59,740 nucleotides of DNA, taken from an uncultured Clostridium sp. (lineage in GTDB: Bacteria; Bacillota; Clostridia; Lachnospirales; Lachnospiraceae). Under the pieces are notes generated by a model. It searched no databases and had not been told where the DNA came from. It was given only the letters and a program-made list of their open reading frames with translations. Shown here piece after piece: positions 17,717-25,742 of this stretch. The position numbers were made by a program, and so were the translations under genes. Location: contig USJW01000012.1 in assembly GCA_900555045.1 (NCBI GenBank), forward strand, positions 1 through 59,740, read 5' to 3'. Position 1 is the stretch's first letter. Each line of letters starts with the position of its first letter.

Positions 17717-18772
17717 ATGCCTAAAAAATTAGTGACCTTACTGGAACTGGCGGCCGCCCTGTTTCTGGCTCTGGTGGTGGGCGGCATCTTCTTCATGATC
17801 AGCGGCTACAACGCCGTTCAGGTCTACCAGCTGATCTTAAAGGGCGCCTTCGGCAGCCGCAACGCCTTTCTCACCACGCTGTCCTACGCGACGCCCCTGA
17901 TCCTCTCGGGCCTGGCGTTCTCCGTGGCCAAGCAGGCCAACATCATGAACCTGGGCGGCGAGGGCCAGATCTACGTGGGCGCCATGACGGCTGCGGTGGT
18001 TGGAACCCTGTTTCCCGCCATCCCCAGAGTGCTCTACGTGCCCATCGTGCTTCTGTCGGCCTTCGTGGCCGCGGGCCTTTACGGCGGCATCGCGGGCGTG
18101 CTGGACGTGAAGTTCGGCTCCAACATCGTGATCGTGACGATCATGTTAAACTACATCGCCCAGAACTTCTGCGGATATCTGGTGGCCGGCCCGCTGCGGG
18201 CGGACGAGAGCACCCTGCAGACCAAGCTGATCGGCGATAACGCGGTGATCGGGCGTATTTTCAGCGATCACCAGCTGTCCGGCGTGTTCATCCTGGCCAT
18301 CGCTGCGGCCATCATCATCGCCCTGGTGATCAAGTACACCCGGTTCGGCTTCCACATGCGCTGCGTGGGCTTCAACCGGCTGGCGGCGGAGACCGCGGGC
18401 ATCAACTACAAGCAGATCACCATCCTGACCATGTTCCTCAGCGCGGGTATCGCGGGCCTGTGCGGCGCCGGACAGATCCTTGGCGTCCACTACCGCTTTA
18501 TCGACAACTTCTCGTCCGGCTACGGCTTCGAGGGAATCGCCGTGGCGGCTCTGGCGGCCAACAATCCGGCGGCCATCATCATCTCGGGAATCCTGTTCGC
18601 AGGCCTTAAGGCGGGCGCCATGAGCGTCAACCGTGTGGCGAACATTCCCATGGACTACATCATGATCATCCAGGCGCTGGTCATTGTGTTTATCGCGGCT
18701 CCCAAGCTGATCCACCCGATCACGGTGCGGATTTCCGGGGCGTTCGCCAAGAAGAGGAGGGTAGCGTCATGA
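17717..18772 (+). CDS. ABC transporter permease, nucleoside importer A, subunit 1
   Basis: Integral membrane subunit of the BPD_transp_2 type, the class used by ribose and nucleoside importers. About eight to ten hydrophobic segments; family blocks ATPLILSGLAF, NLGGEGQIYVGA and FNRLAAETAGIN (cytoplasmic loop) are present. 351 aa. The stop overlaps the next permease start (ATGA), so the two subunits are probably made in equal amounts. Confidence 0.92.
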   Translation: MPKKLVTLLELAAALFLALVVGGIFFMISGYNAVQVYQLILKGAFGSRNAFLTTLSYATPLILSGLAFSVAKQANIMNLGGEGQIYVGAMTAAVVGTLFPAIPRVLYVPIVLLSAFVAAGLYGGIAGVLDVKFGSNIVIVTIMLNYIAQNFCGYLVAGPLRADESTLQTKLIGDNAVIGRIFSDHQLSGVFILAIAAAIIIALVIKYTRFGFHMRCVGFNRLAAETAGINYKQITILTMFLSAGIAGLCGAGQILGVHYRFIDNFSSGYGFEGIAVAALAANNPAAIIISGILFAGLKAGAMSVNRVANIPMDYIMIIQALVIVFIAAPKLIHPITVRISGAFAKKRRVAS

Positions 18773-19659
18773 CCGATTTAAAAGTAACACTTCTGATCCT
18801 GCTGGCATCGACGATCCGCATGTCCACGCCGATCACTCTGGCCGCCATAGGCGGAACCTTCTCTGCCAGAACCGGAACCATGGCTCTGGGTCTGGAGGGC
18901 TTTATGCTGATGGGCGCCTGGGGCGCGGCCCTGGGCTCCTACATCTTCCAGAACGCCTGGATGGGCCTTCTTATGGGAATATTGGTCTCCTTAGCCGTCT
19001 CCTTCCTGTTCGGCGTGTTCACCATCCGGTTTCACGTGAATCAGGTGATCTGCGGAATCGGCTTCAACATGTTCGCCTCCGGCTTCACGGCCTCCATGAC
19101 CCAGATGATCTGGGGCACCAGAGCCAACTCCGTGCAGGTTCCCACCCTGGGAAGAATCACGGTGCCGGTTTTGGGCGAGATGTCCGTTTTGATCCCGATC
19201 ATGCTGGTGATCGTGGTGGTGTCCTGGTACTACTTATTTAAGACGCCCTACGGCCTCAGAATGCGCGTGGTGGGCGAGAGCGCCCACGCGGCGGACTCCA
19301 TCGGCCTCAAGGTGAACCGCTACAAATATGCCGGAATTCTGATCTCCGGCGCGCTCTGCGGAATTTCCGGGAGCTTCCTGTCCATCGACCACGTGAACAT
19401 GTTCGTGCGCGAGATGACCGCGGGGCGCGGCTTCATCGCCGTGGCGGTCAATATCCTGGGCCGCTACAATCCCCTGGGAGCCCTGGGCGGCGGACTGCTG
19501 TTCGGCTTCGCGGACTCCCTGCAGCTGGTAATTCCCTCCGCCACGGTTCCGGGTCAGCTGCTGCAGATGATCCCCTACGCGGTGACGCTGTTTGTGATCA
19601 TCTTCGCGGTGCGCTACGTGTCCACACCCGCGGGAATCGGCGAGGTTCTGGATCACTAA
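18769..19659 (+). CDS. ABC transporter permease, nucleoside importer A, subunit 2
   Basis: Second BPD_transp_2 permease. Family blocks: STIRMSTPITLAAIGGTFS, ALGLEGFMLMGAW, the cytoplasmic RMRVVGESAHAADSIGL loop and the GRGFIAVAVNILGRYNPLGAL stretch. 296 aa, about eight hydrophobic segments. Good AGGAGGG site inside the upstream gene. Confidence 0.92.
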   Translation: MTDLKVTLLILLASTIRMSTPITLAAIGGTFSARTGTMALGLEGFMLMGAWGAALGSYIFQNAWMGLLMGILVSLAVSFLFGVFTIRFHVNQVICGIGFNMFASGFTASMTQMIWGTRANSVQVPTLGRITVPVLGEMSVLIPIMLVIVVVSWYYLFKTPYGLRMRVVGESAHAADSIGLKVNRYKYAGILISGALCGISGSFLSIDHVNMFVREMTAGRGFIAVAVNILGRYNPLGALGGGLLFGFADSLQLVIPSATVPGQLLQMIPYAVTLFVIIFAVRYVSTPAGIGEVLDH

Positions 19660-19685
19660 TCGGGAAATCGGGAAGGAGAGAGACA

Positions 19686-21197
19686 ATGAAAGCAATTATG
19701 GTAATGTTCGATTCGCTGAACCGGCACATGCTGTCCTGCTACGGCTGTGACTGGACGAAGACGCCCAACTTTAAGCGCCTGGCGGAGCGGACGGTGACCT
19801 TTGACAACTGTTACGTGGGCAGTATGCCCTGTATGCCGGCGCGCCGGGAGATCCACACGGGCCGTTACAACTTCCTGCACCGCAGCTGGGGCCCCATGGA
19901 GCCCTACGACGACTCCATGCCGGAGCTGCTAAAGAACAGCGGCGTCTACACCCATCTGACCAGCGACCATTGGCACTACTGGGAGGAGGGCGGGGCAAAC
20001 TACCACACCAAGTACAACTCCTACGAGTGGGCAAGAGGCCAGGAGGGCGACGGCTGGAAGTCCTATCTGCCCGACTTCCCCATCCCGGAGTGCATCGACG
20101 GTAAGCCCGGGCTCTGGGGCCGCCAGGACTGGGTGAACCGCCGCTACATGCAGAAGCAGGAGGACCTGCCCATCGCCGTGACCTTTAAAAACGGTTTGGA
20201 ATTCATCGACAACAATCACGGCGAGGACAACTGGTTTTTACAGCTGGAGGCCTTTGACCCCCACGAGCCGTTCTACAGCCTGCAGCAGTACAAGGACTTA
20301 TACCCGGACGGCTACGACGGCCCGGTGTTCGACTGGCCGTCCTACCACAAGATTAAGGAGACGCCCGAGCAGGTGAACCACTGCATCAACGAGTACGCGG
20401 CGGTGCTGTCCATGTGCGACGACTACCTGGGCAAGGTTCTGGACGCCATGGACGCCTACGACATGTGGGACGACACCATGCTGATCGTCAACACGGACCA
20501 CGGCTTCCTTCTCAGCGAGCACGACTGGTGGGGCAAGGTCATGATGCCCTACTACAATGAGATTGCCCACATCCCCATGTTCATCTGGGATCCCAGGGTG
20601 AAGAAGGCCGGGGAGCGCCGTCAGGCGCTGGTGCAGAACATCGATATCTGCCCCACGCTGCTGGAGTACTTTGGCGTCGAGATCCCGAAGGACGTGATGG
20701 GAAAGCCCTTAAAGGATACCGTGGACCGGGATGTGCCGGTGCGGGAGTACGCGCTGTTCGGCATGCACGGCTGTCACGTGAACATCACGGACGGCACGTA
20801 CGTGTACATGCGGGCCTGCGACGGCGGCAGCGGCGCGAACAACGACAACTTAAAGAACTATACGCTGATGCCCTCCCACATGAAGAACAGCTTTGACTTA
20901 GACGAGCTGCGTGCGGCCGAGTTCGTGGACGGATTTTCCTTCACCAAGGGCTTAAAGCTCCTGGCGGTTCCGGGGACTCAGAAGATCGCCAGCATGGGCT
21001 TCCCGCCCTCCACCCTGTTCGACGGCGGCCACATGCTGTTCAACGTGATCGACGACCCGGGACAGCTGCATCCCCTGGACGAGCCGGAGACTGAGGCGCG
21101 GATGGTGAAACACATGATCCGGCTGATGAAGGAAAACGACGCGCCCGCGGAGCAGTACGTTCGCCTGGGACTGCAGGAGGAGCGCGCGGCAGAGTGA
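19686..21197 (+). CDS. Cys-type sulfatase (alkaline phosphatase superfamily)
   Basis: Hydrolase of the sulfatase family. The active-site motif is intact: Cys49-x-Pro51-x-Arg53 followed by TGR at 58-60, the Cys being the residue converted to formylglycine. Metal-site blocks are visible in MFDSLNRHML near the N-terminus and VNTDHGFLLSEH in the middle. 503 aa; no signal peptide, so it should be cytoplasmic. Cys-type sulfatases in anaerobes need the radical-SAM maturase anSME; none is in this window. The family includes phosphodiesterases and phosphonate monoester hydrolases that use the same CxPxR motif, so a phospho- rather than sulfo-ester substrate is possible. Its place as last gene of the nucleoside operon is unexplained. 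Confidence 0.85.
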   Translation: MKAIMVMFDSLNRHMLSCYGCDWTKTPNFKRLAERTVTFDNCYVGSMPCMPARREIHTGRYNFLHRSWGPMEPYDDSMPELLKNSGVYTHLTSDHWHYWEEGGANYHTKYNSYEWARGQEGDGWKSYLPDFPIPECIDGKPGLWGRQDWVNRRYMQKQEDLPIAVTFKNGLEFIDNNHGEDNWFLQLEAFDPHEPFYSLQQYKDLYPDGYDGPVFDWPSYHKIKETPEQVNHCINEYAAVLSMCDDYLGKVLDAMDAYDMWDDTMLIVNTDHGFLLSEHDWWGKVMMPYYNEIAHIPMFIWDPRVKKAGERRQALVQNIDICPTLLEYFGVEIPKDVMGKPLKDTVDRDVPVREYALFGMHGCHVNITDGTYVYMRACDGGSGANNDNLKNYTLMPSHMKNSFDLDELRAAEFVDGFSFTKGLKLLAVPGTQKIASMGFPPSTLFDGGHMLFNVIDDPGQLHPLDEPETEARMVKHMIRLMKENDAPAEQYVRLGLQEERAAE

Positions 21198-21287
21198 GAT
21201 TTTGTGCACACTTCACAGTGCTAAAATGACGGCGGCTCCTGTCCGCCAAAACTGGTGTTAAAATCTCATAAAATTTTTTGGTACCTA

Positions 21288-21316
21288 TTGACTTTTTTTG
21301 TATACGGTGCTATGAT
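21288..21316 (+). promoter_or_regulatory. Sigma-A promoter upstream of the purine permease
   Basis: TTGACT (21288-21293) and TATGAT (21311-21316) with a 17-base spacer. It opens a leader of about 245 bases before the NCS2 permease gene. Confidence 0.65.
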
Positions 21317-21328
21317 GCAATTGCTTTT

Positions 21329-21388
21329 AAAGCTATATGTTTTGCTGTTTCTGACCCCAACAGCGATGCGTATAGCTTTTCTTTTTTT
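21329..21388 (+). terminator. Terminator-like hairpin (attenuator) in the permease leader
   Basis: AAAGCTATA (21329-21337) pairs with TATAGCTTT (21371-21379), enclosing an inner GCTGTT (21344-21349)/AACAGC (21359-21364) stem; a T-rich run TTTTCTTTTTTT follows. It lies between the promoter and the permease, so transcription must read through it. A second structured block follows (about 21394-21445: ACTGCC with GGCAG, and inner CGAAAG/CTTTG-CG). No known riboswitch consensus is recognised. The 371-base gap 21198-21568 holds nothing else I can support as a gene. Confidence 0.5.
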
Positions 21389-21568
21389 GGGAAAACTGCC
21401 CGGTATTTTGCAGCGAAAGGATGGACTTTGCGGCAGGTTTTGTGAATAAGATGTAGGAGATGGGAAGGGGGGACAACCGCAGGGGGCTGGAGAATGGCGG
21501 ATACAGAAAAAACGAGATGTCCGCTGATCACAAGCAGAATAATATATGATCTCAGGAGGATGAAATTG

Positions 21569-22891
21569 ATGAAACAGGCGAATGAGCAACTTTTCGACTA
21601 TTACGGCAAGCCCAGTTTAGGGCAGGCGTTTCCGCTGGCATTCCAGCATGTGGTTGCAGCGATTGTGGGCTGTGTGACACCCGCGATCATTGTCTCCAAC
21701 GCGGCGAAGCTGTCGCCCGGCGACAGTGTGTTCCTGATCCAGGCGGCGCTGGTGGTGGCAGCTCTCTCCACGTTTTTACAGTTATTCCCAATTGGAAACA
21801 AGAACGGATTCCACATCGGGGCCGCGCTCCCGGTGATCATGGGCGTCAGCTTTGCCTATGTTCCCAGCATGCAGGCCATCGCTGAGACGTCGGGCGTTCC
21901 GGCAATTCTGGGCGCTCAGATCGTGGGCGCTGTGGTTGCGCTGCTGGTGGGACTCTCGATCAAGAAGCTGCGCAAGCTGTTCCCGCCGCTCATCGCGGGC
22001 ACGGTGGTGTTCACAGTAGGCCTTTCCCTGTATCCCACGGCGATCAACTACATGGCGGGCGGTGTTGGAAAGCCCGGTTACGGTTCCTGGCAGAACTGGC
22101 TGGTGGCCTTAATCACCCTGACCGTGGTAGTCTGCCTGAACCACTTTACCACAGGGCTCTTAAAGCTCTCCTCCATCCTGGCGGGCGTGATCGTCGGTTA
22201 CATAGTGGCTCTGTTCTTCGGCATGGTGGACTTCAGCAACCTGGCCTCCGCCGGTTACTTCCAGTTCCCCGCCCCGCTGCACTTCGGTTTGGTCTTTGAG
22301 CCGTCCGCGTGCGTTGCCATCGGGCTTTTGTTTGCCATCAACTCCATACAGGCAATCGGCGACTTCTCCGCCACCACCACCGGCGCCATGGGCCGTATGC
22401 CGGAGGACAAGGAGCTGCAGGGCGGAATCGTCGGCTACGGCGTCTCCAACTTCGTGGGCGCGCTTTTAGGCGGCCTTCCCACCGCCACCTTCAGCCAGAA
22501 CGTGGGTATCGTGACCACCACCAAGGTAATCAACCGCATCGTGCTGGCCCTGGCCGCGGGCATTCTGCTGGTTGCAGGCCTTGTGCCCAAGTTCTCCGGA
22601 CTTCTGACCACGATCCCCCAGTGCGTGCTGGGCGGCGCCACGGTCTCCGTGTTCGCCTCCATCGCCATGACCGGAATCAAGCTGGTGATGACCGAGGACA
22701 TGAACTACCGCAACACCTCCATCGTCGGCCTGGCGGTTGCTCTGGGCATGGGCGTGACCCAGGCCTCCGCTTCCCTGGGCACCTTCCCGGCATGGGCGAC
22801 CACCATCTTCGGAAAATCCCCGGTTGTGATCACTACCATCGTGGCAGTGTTCCTCAATATTGTGCTTCCGAAGGAGATAAAGCAGAAATAA
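21569..22891 (+). CDS. NCS2 nucleobase permease, xanthine/uric acid type
   Basis: Integral membrane importer for a purine base. The nucleobase-ascorbate-transporter signature is seen as SQNVGIVTTTKV (Q-N-x-G with downstream T and K), the purine rather than uracil form (uracil permeases have E-N). About 12 to 14 membrane segments in 440 aa. In-frame starts at 21494 and 21560 are possible, but AGGAGG at 21554-21559 fits the ATG at 21569. It stands alone between two nucleoside-importer operons and could return or take up the base left by nucleoside cleavage. Confidence 0.85.
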   Translation: MKQANEQLFDYYGKPSLGQAFPLAFQHVVAAIVGCVTPAIIVSNAAKLSPGDSVFLIQAALVVAALSTFLQLFPIGNKNGFHIGAALPVIMGVSFAYVPSMQAIAETSGVPAILGAQIVGAVVALLVGLSIKKLRKLFPPLIAGTVVFTVGLSLYPTAINYMAGGVGKPGYGSWQNWLVALITLTVVVCLNHFTTGLLKLSSILAGVIVGYIVALFFGMVDFSNLASAGYFQFPAPLHFGLVFEPSACVAIGLLFAINSIQAIGDFSATTTGAMGRMPEDKELQGGIVGYGVSNFVGALLGGLPTATFSQNVGIVTTTKVINRIVLALAAGILLVAGLVPKFSGLLTTIPQCVLGGATVSVFASIAMTGIKLVMTEDMNYRNTSIVGLAVALGMGVTQASASLGTFPAWATTIFGKSPVVITTIVAVFLNIVLPKEIKQK

Positions 22892-22913
22892 AAAAGAGAT
22901 TTGGACGTGAAAA

Positions 22914-22952
22914 AACACCTGGAAAGTGATTGGGCTTTCTGGGTGTTTTTTT
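22914..22952 (+). terminator. Rho-independent terminator after the NCS2 permease
   Basis: A 12-bp stem (22915-22926 with 22935-22946, two G-T pairs) with an 8-base loop, followed by seven T residues. Lies 24 bases after the permease stop codon. Confidence 0.9.
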
Positions 22953-23034
22953 GTGCATTTCTGTTCTGTAGATAAGCGGATTTCATAAAGGTGAGGTGGC
23001 CTGAGAGTGGAATTTTAAGAAAAATAGCGAAAAA

Positions 23035-23050
23035 TATGACCGCGGTCATA
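23035..23050. promoter_or_regulatory. Perfect 16-bp palindrome, candidate operator
   Basis: TATGACCGCGGTCATA reads the same on both strands. The core ATGAC-N4-GTCAT has the 5-4-5 geometry of Crp/Fnr-family sites. It lies 68 bases before the second BMP importer gene, just upstream of the putative promoter, and a Crp/Fnr regulator gene closes the same locus at 29295-29996. The pairing of site and regulator is inference. Confidence 0.55.
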
Positions 23051-23057
23051 GGAGAGT

Positions 23058-23088
23058 TTGATAAACCTTGCTATAGTTAGCCTATAGT
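23058..23088 (+). promoter_or_regulatory. Putative promoter of nucleoside importer operon B
   Basis: TTGATA (23058-23063) and TATAGT (23083-23088) with a long 19-base spacer; a second TATAGT copy lies at 23072-23077. The suboptimal spacing would suit activator control from the adjacent palindrome. Low certainty. Confidence 0.4.
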
Positions 23089-23117
23089 AAACCACAGAGA
23101 AAAGGAGAGGTTGAGTG

Positions 23118-24185
23118 ATGAAACGGAGAAGCAGATTGGTGGGACTTTTGTTGGCGTTGACGCTGGCGGCGGCAAGCGTGACGGGGTGCGCAGGTACTGC
23201 TGCCAAGCAAAACAGCAATTCGCAGGCAGAGGGAAAGAAAGACTTTAAAATGGCAATGATCTCATCGGAAATCGGTTCGGAAGCATTTAATCTGAATGCC
23301 TATAACGCCATGAAGGAGGCGTCCGAGCGGTACGGTTTCAAGTGCATATCCATCGAGTGTACCGACACCACAGCGTGGGAGGAGAACACCATGGCCGTGT
23401 CGGAGGAGGGGTATGATCTGATTGTGGGTGTGGGCTGGAACACGGCGGAAGCCATCGCCAAGGCGGCCGATTTGTTCCCCGACAGCACTTACGCGGTGAT
23501 CGACACAGTATGCGACAACGATAAGGTGACAAGTATCACGTTCCGCGAGGAGGAGGGGGCTTATGTACAGGGGGTTATGCTGGCGACAGCCTTTCCGGAG
23601 GACGATCTGTTCGGCTGTGTCTGCTCCTACCAGACACAGGCGACCTACAAGTATCGCTATGGGTATGAGCAGGGGATTAAATCGGTAAATCCGGATGCGA
23701 AGCTGATTTACAACTATATTAATTCCTACAATGATACCAGCATGGTTTATGAGTACGCCATGCAGCAGCAGGCGGCTGGTTGTCATGTGGTAATTGGCAG
23801 TGTGTCATCCGCAGCCAATGCGGGAATTTATCAGGCGTGCCTGGAGCTGGCCGGAAAAGGGACGCCCATCTATACCACCGGGCTGAGCGTGGACCAGACA
23901 ACATCCGATAATCCCTATATTTTGGGTGGCCTTCTCAAAAATACAGGGACATGTATGACCCAGATTATTGACAACTACGTGAACGGCACACTTGAGGGCG
24001 GCGAAATGTCGGGCGGTCTTAAGGAGGACATGTTCGGGGTGGTCTATGTGACCGTGGATGGGGCGAACTACCGCAATACGGATATCATGACGGACGAAGT
24101 GATCGAGGCGGGAAAAGCGGCGGCCGAGAAAATTAAGTCCGGTGAAATTCGCGTTGAGGTGCCGGATGAGGCGTCCAATCCGTAA
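23118..24185 (+). CDS. BMP-family nucleoside-binding lipoprotein, importer B
   Basis: Second PnrA/BmpA-type binding lipoprotein in the window. Lipobox VTGC with Cys24; family blocks FKMAMISSEIGSEAFNLNAYNAM, DLIVGVGWNTAEA and VIGSVSSAANAGIYQ. 355 aa. A GTG at 23115 is in frame but GGAGAGG at 23104-23110 fits the ATG at 23118. Only distantly like the importer A binding protein, so a different ligand is likely. Codon use is visibly more AT-rich than in importer A. Confidence 0.88.
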   Translation: MKRRSRLVGLLLALTLAAASVTGCAGTAAKQNSNSQAEGKKDFKMAMISSEIGSEAFNLNAYNAMKEASERYGFKCISIECTDTTAWEENTMAVSEEGYDLIVGVGWNTAEAIAKAADLFPDSTYAVIDTVCDNDKVTSITFREEEGAYVQGVMLATAFPEDDLFGCVCSYQTQATYKYRYGYEQGIKSVNPDAKLIYNYINSYNDTSMVYEYAMQQQAAGCHVVIGSVSSAANAGIYQACLELAGKGTPIYTTGLSVDQTTSDNPYILGGLLKNTGTCMTQIIDNYVNGTLEGGEMSGGLKEDMFGVVYVTVDGANYRNTDIMTDEVIEAGKAAAEKIKSGEIRVEVPDEASNP

Positions 24186-24230
24186 AGCCTACAATCACAC
24201 AGAGCGGCAACGGATACGAGGAGGAGCAAT

Positions 24231-25742
24231 ATGTTGGAGATGAGGGATATTGTAAAGACATATGGGGAGCTGATGGCCAACCGGCATGTCAGCCTCCACT
24301 TGAACAGAGGAGAGATTCTGGCGATTGTGGGAGAAAACGGCGCAGGAAAATCCACAATCATGAAGATACTCTATGGCCTGGAACATCCGGATTCCGGGGA
24401 GATTTTTCTTAACGGGGAGAAAAAGCACTTCCATAGCCCGTCGGATGCCATGGCCTGTGGAATCGGGATGGTTCAGCAGCACTTTATGCTGTTTGGAGCC
24501 ATGTCGGTTGCGGAGAACATTGTGTATTCCCGTGAAATTCGCAAGGGCATATTTATTGACCGGCGGAAAATGAACGATACGATCCGCGAACTGTCAAAAA
24601 CTTATAAACTGCCTATCGATCCGGAGCAGATTGTGGAGGATTGCCCGGTAGGCCTGCAGCAGCGGGTGGAGATATTAAAGGTTTTGTACCAAAACGCGGA
24701 AATCATTATATTTGATGAGCCGTCCGCTGTTCTCACCCCCATGGAAGTGGAGGAGCTTTTAAAGACCATGAAACATCTGGCTGCGATGGGCAAAAGTCTG
24801 ATCATCATTACGCACAAGCTGAGCGAGGTGATGGAGGTTGCGGATCGGATTGTGGTTATGCGCATGGGCGAGGTGGTTGCCGAGCGCAAAAAAGAGGATA
24901 CAAACGCGGAAGAATTGTCTTATCTGATGGTAGGGAGACACATAGCGTCACAGAAGATCGCCCCCCGTGCGACCGCAGGGGAGGTGCTGCGGATTTGCGG
25001 CTTGACACTCTATGAGGACGGAAAAAAAGCCCTGGACGGAATCAATATCCATGTGGACGGCGGAGAGATTGTGGGAATTGCCGGTGTATCCGGGAATGGA
25101 CAGAGCAAATTGATTCAGTGTATTGCGGGACTGCAGCAGGTGGATGAGGGGCATATTTACCTGGAGGACACGGAGGTCACCAACCGAAGTGTACAGGAGA
25201 TCCGCAAGGCCGGTATGGCTCATATTCCGGAAGACCGGTATCGATGGGGGAGCGCTCCCGAGGCCACTTTATGCGACAATGCACTGATTGGCTCAGAGGA
25301 GCGTCTGAGCAGCCACGGGATTTTTTCGCTTCGAAAGGTGCGGGAGTATGCCGCCGATACGATCATAGATTATAACGTGAAGGCAGGGTCTATTTTCCAA
25401 AAAATGAAGGAGCTCTCCGGTGGCCACGCCCAAAAGCTGATAGTGGCCAGAGAGATGCGCATGAATACCAAATTTCTCATTGCGTGTGAGCCGACCCGGG
25501 GGGTTGACATTGGTGCGATCGAGTATATTCACGGCAAACTGGTGGAAAAGCGCAACGGGGGTGATGGAATTTTGCTGGTGTCTTCAGAGCTATCGGAGAT
25601 TATGACCCTGAGTGACCGGATCTATGTGATCTATGAGGGGGAAATCCGGGGAGAATTTAAGCGGGGAATGGTAGATGAGAGGAAGCTTGGCTTTTTGATG
25701 ACGGGAGGGCAACTGGATGAATACGAAAGAACACTTGATTAA
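24231..25742 (+). CDS. ABC transporter ATPase with two nucleotide-binding domains, nucleoside importer B
   Basis: Fused double ATPase. Domain 1: Walker A GENGAGKST, signature region CPVGLQQR, Walker B IIIFDEPSAVL. Domain 2: degenerate Walker A GVSGNGQSK, signature LSGGHAQK, Walker B FLIACEPTRGVD. 503 aa, the normal length. Start fixed by GGAGGAG 6 bases upstream. Its end overlaps the next permease gene by 26 bases. Confidence 0.92.
   Translation: MLEMRDIVKTYGELMANRHVSLHLNRGEILAIVGENGAGKSTIMKILYGLEHPDSGEIFLNGEKKHFHSPSDAMACGIGMVQQHFMLFGAMSVAENIVYSREIRKGIFIDRRKMNDTIRELSKTYKLPIDPEQIVEDCPVGLQQRVEILKVLYQNAEIIIFDEPSAVLTPMEVEELLKTMKHLAAMGKSLIIITHKLSEVMEVADRIVVMRMGEVVAERKKEDTNAEELSYLMVGRHIASQKIAPRATAGEVLRICGLTLYEDGKKALDGINIHVDGGEIVGIAGVSGNGQSKLIQCIAGLQQVDEGHIYLEDTEVTNRSVQEIRKAGMAHIPEDRYRWGSAPEATLCDNALIGSEERLSSHGIFSLRKVREYAADTIIDYNVKAGSIFQKMKELSGGHAQKLIVAREMRMNTKFLIACEPTRGVDIGAIEYIHGKLVEKRNGGDGILLVSSELSEIMTLSDRIYVIYEGEIRGEFKRGMVDERKLGFLMTGGQLDEYERTLD

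Noticed and set aside
21255..21449. 64-codon plus-strand frame between the sulfatase and the NCS2 permease
   Set aside because: It overlaps the promoter and attenuator hairpin, has no ribosome site, and its hydrophobic look comes from T-rich sequence.
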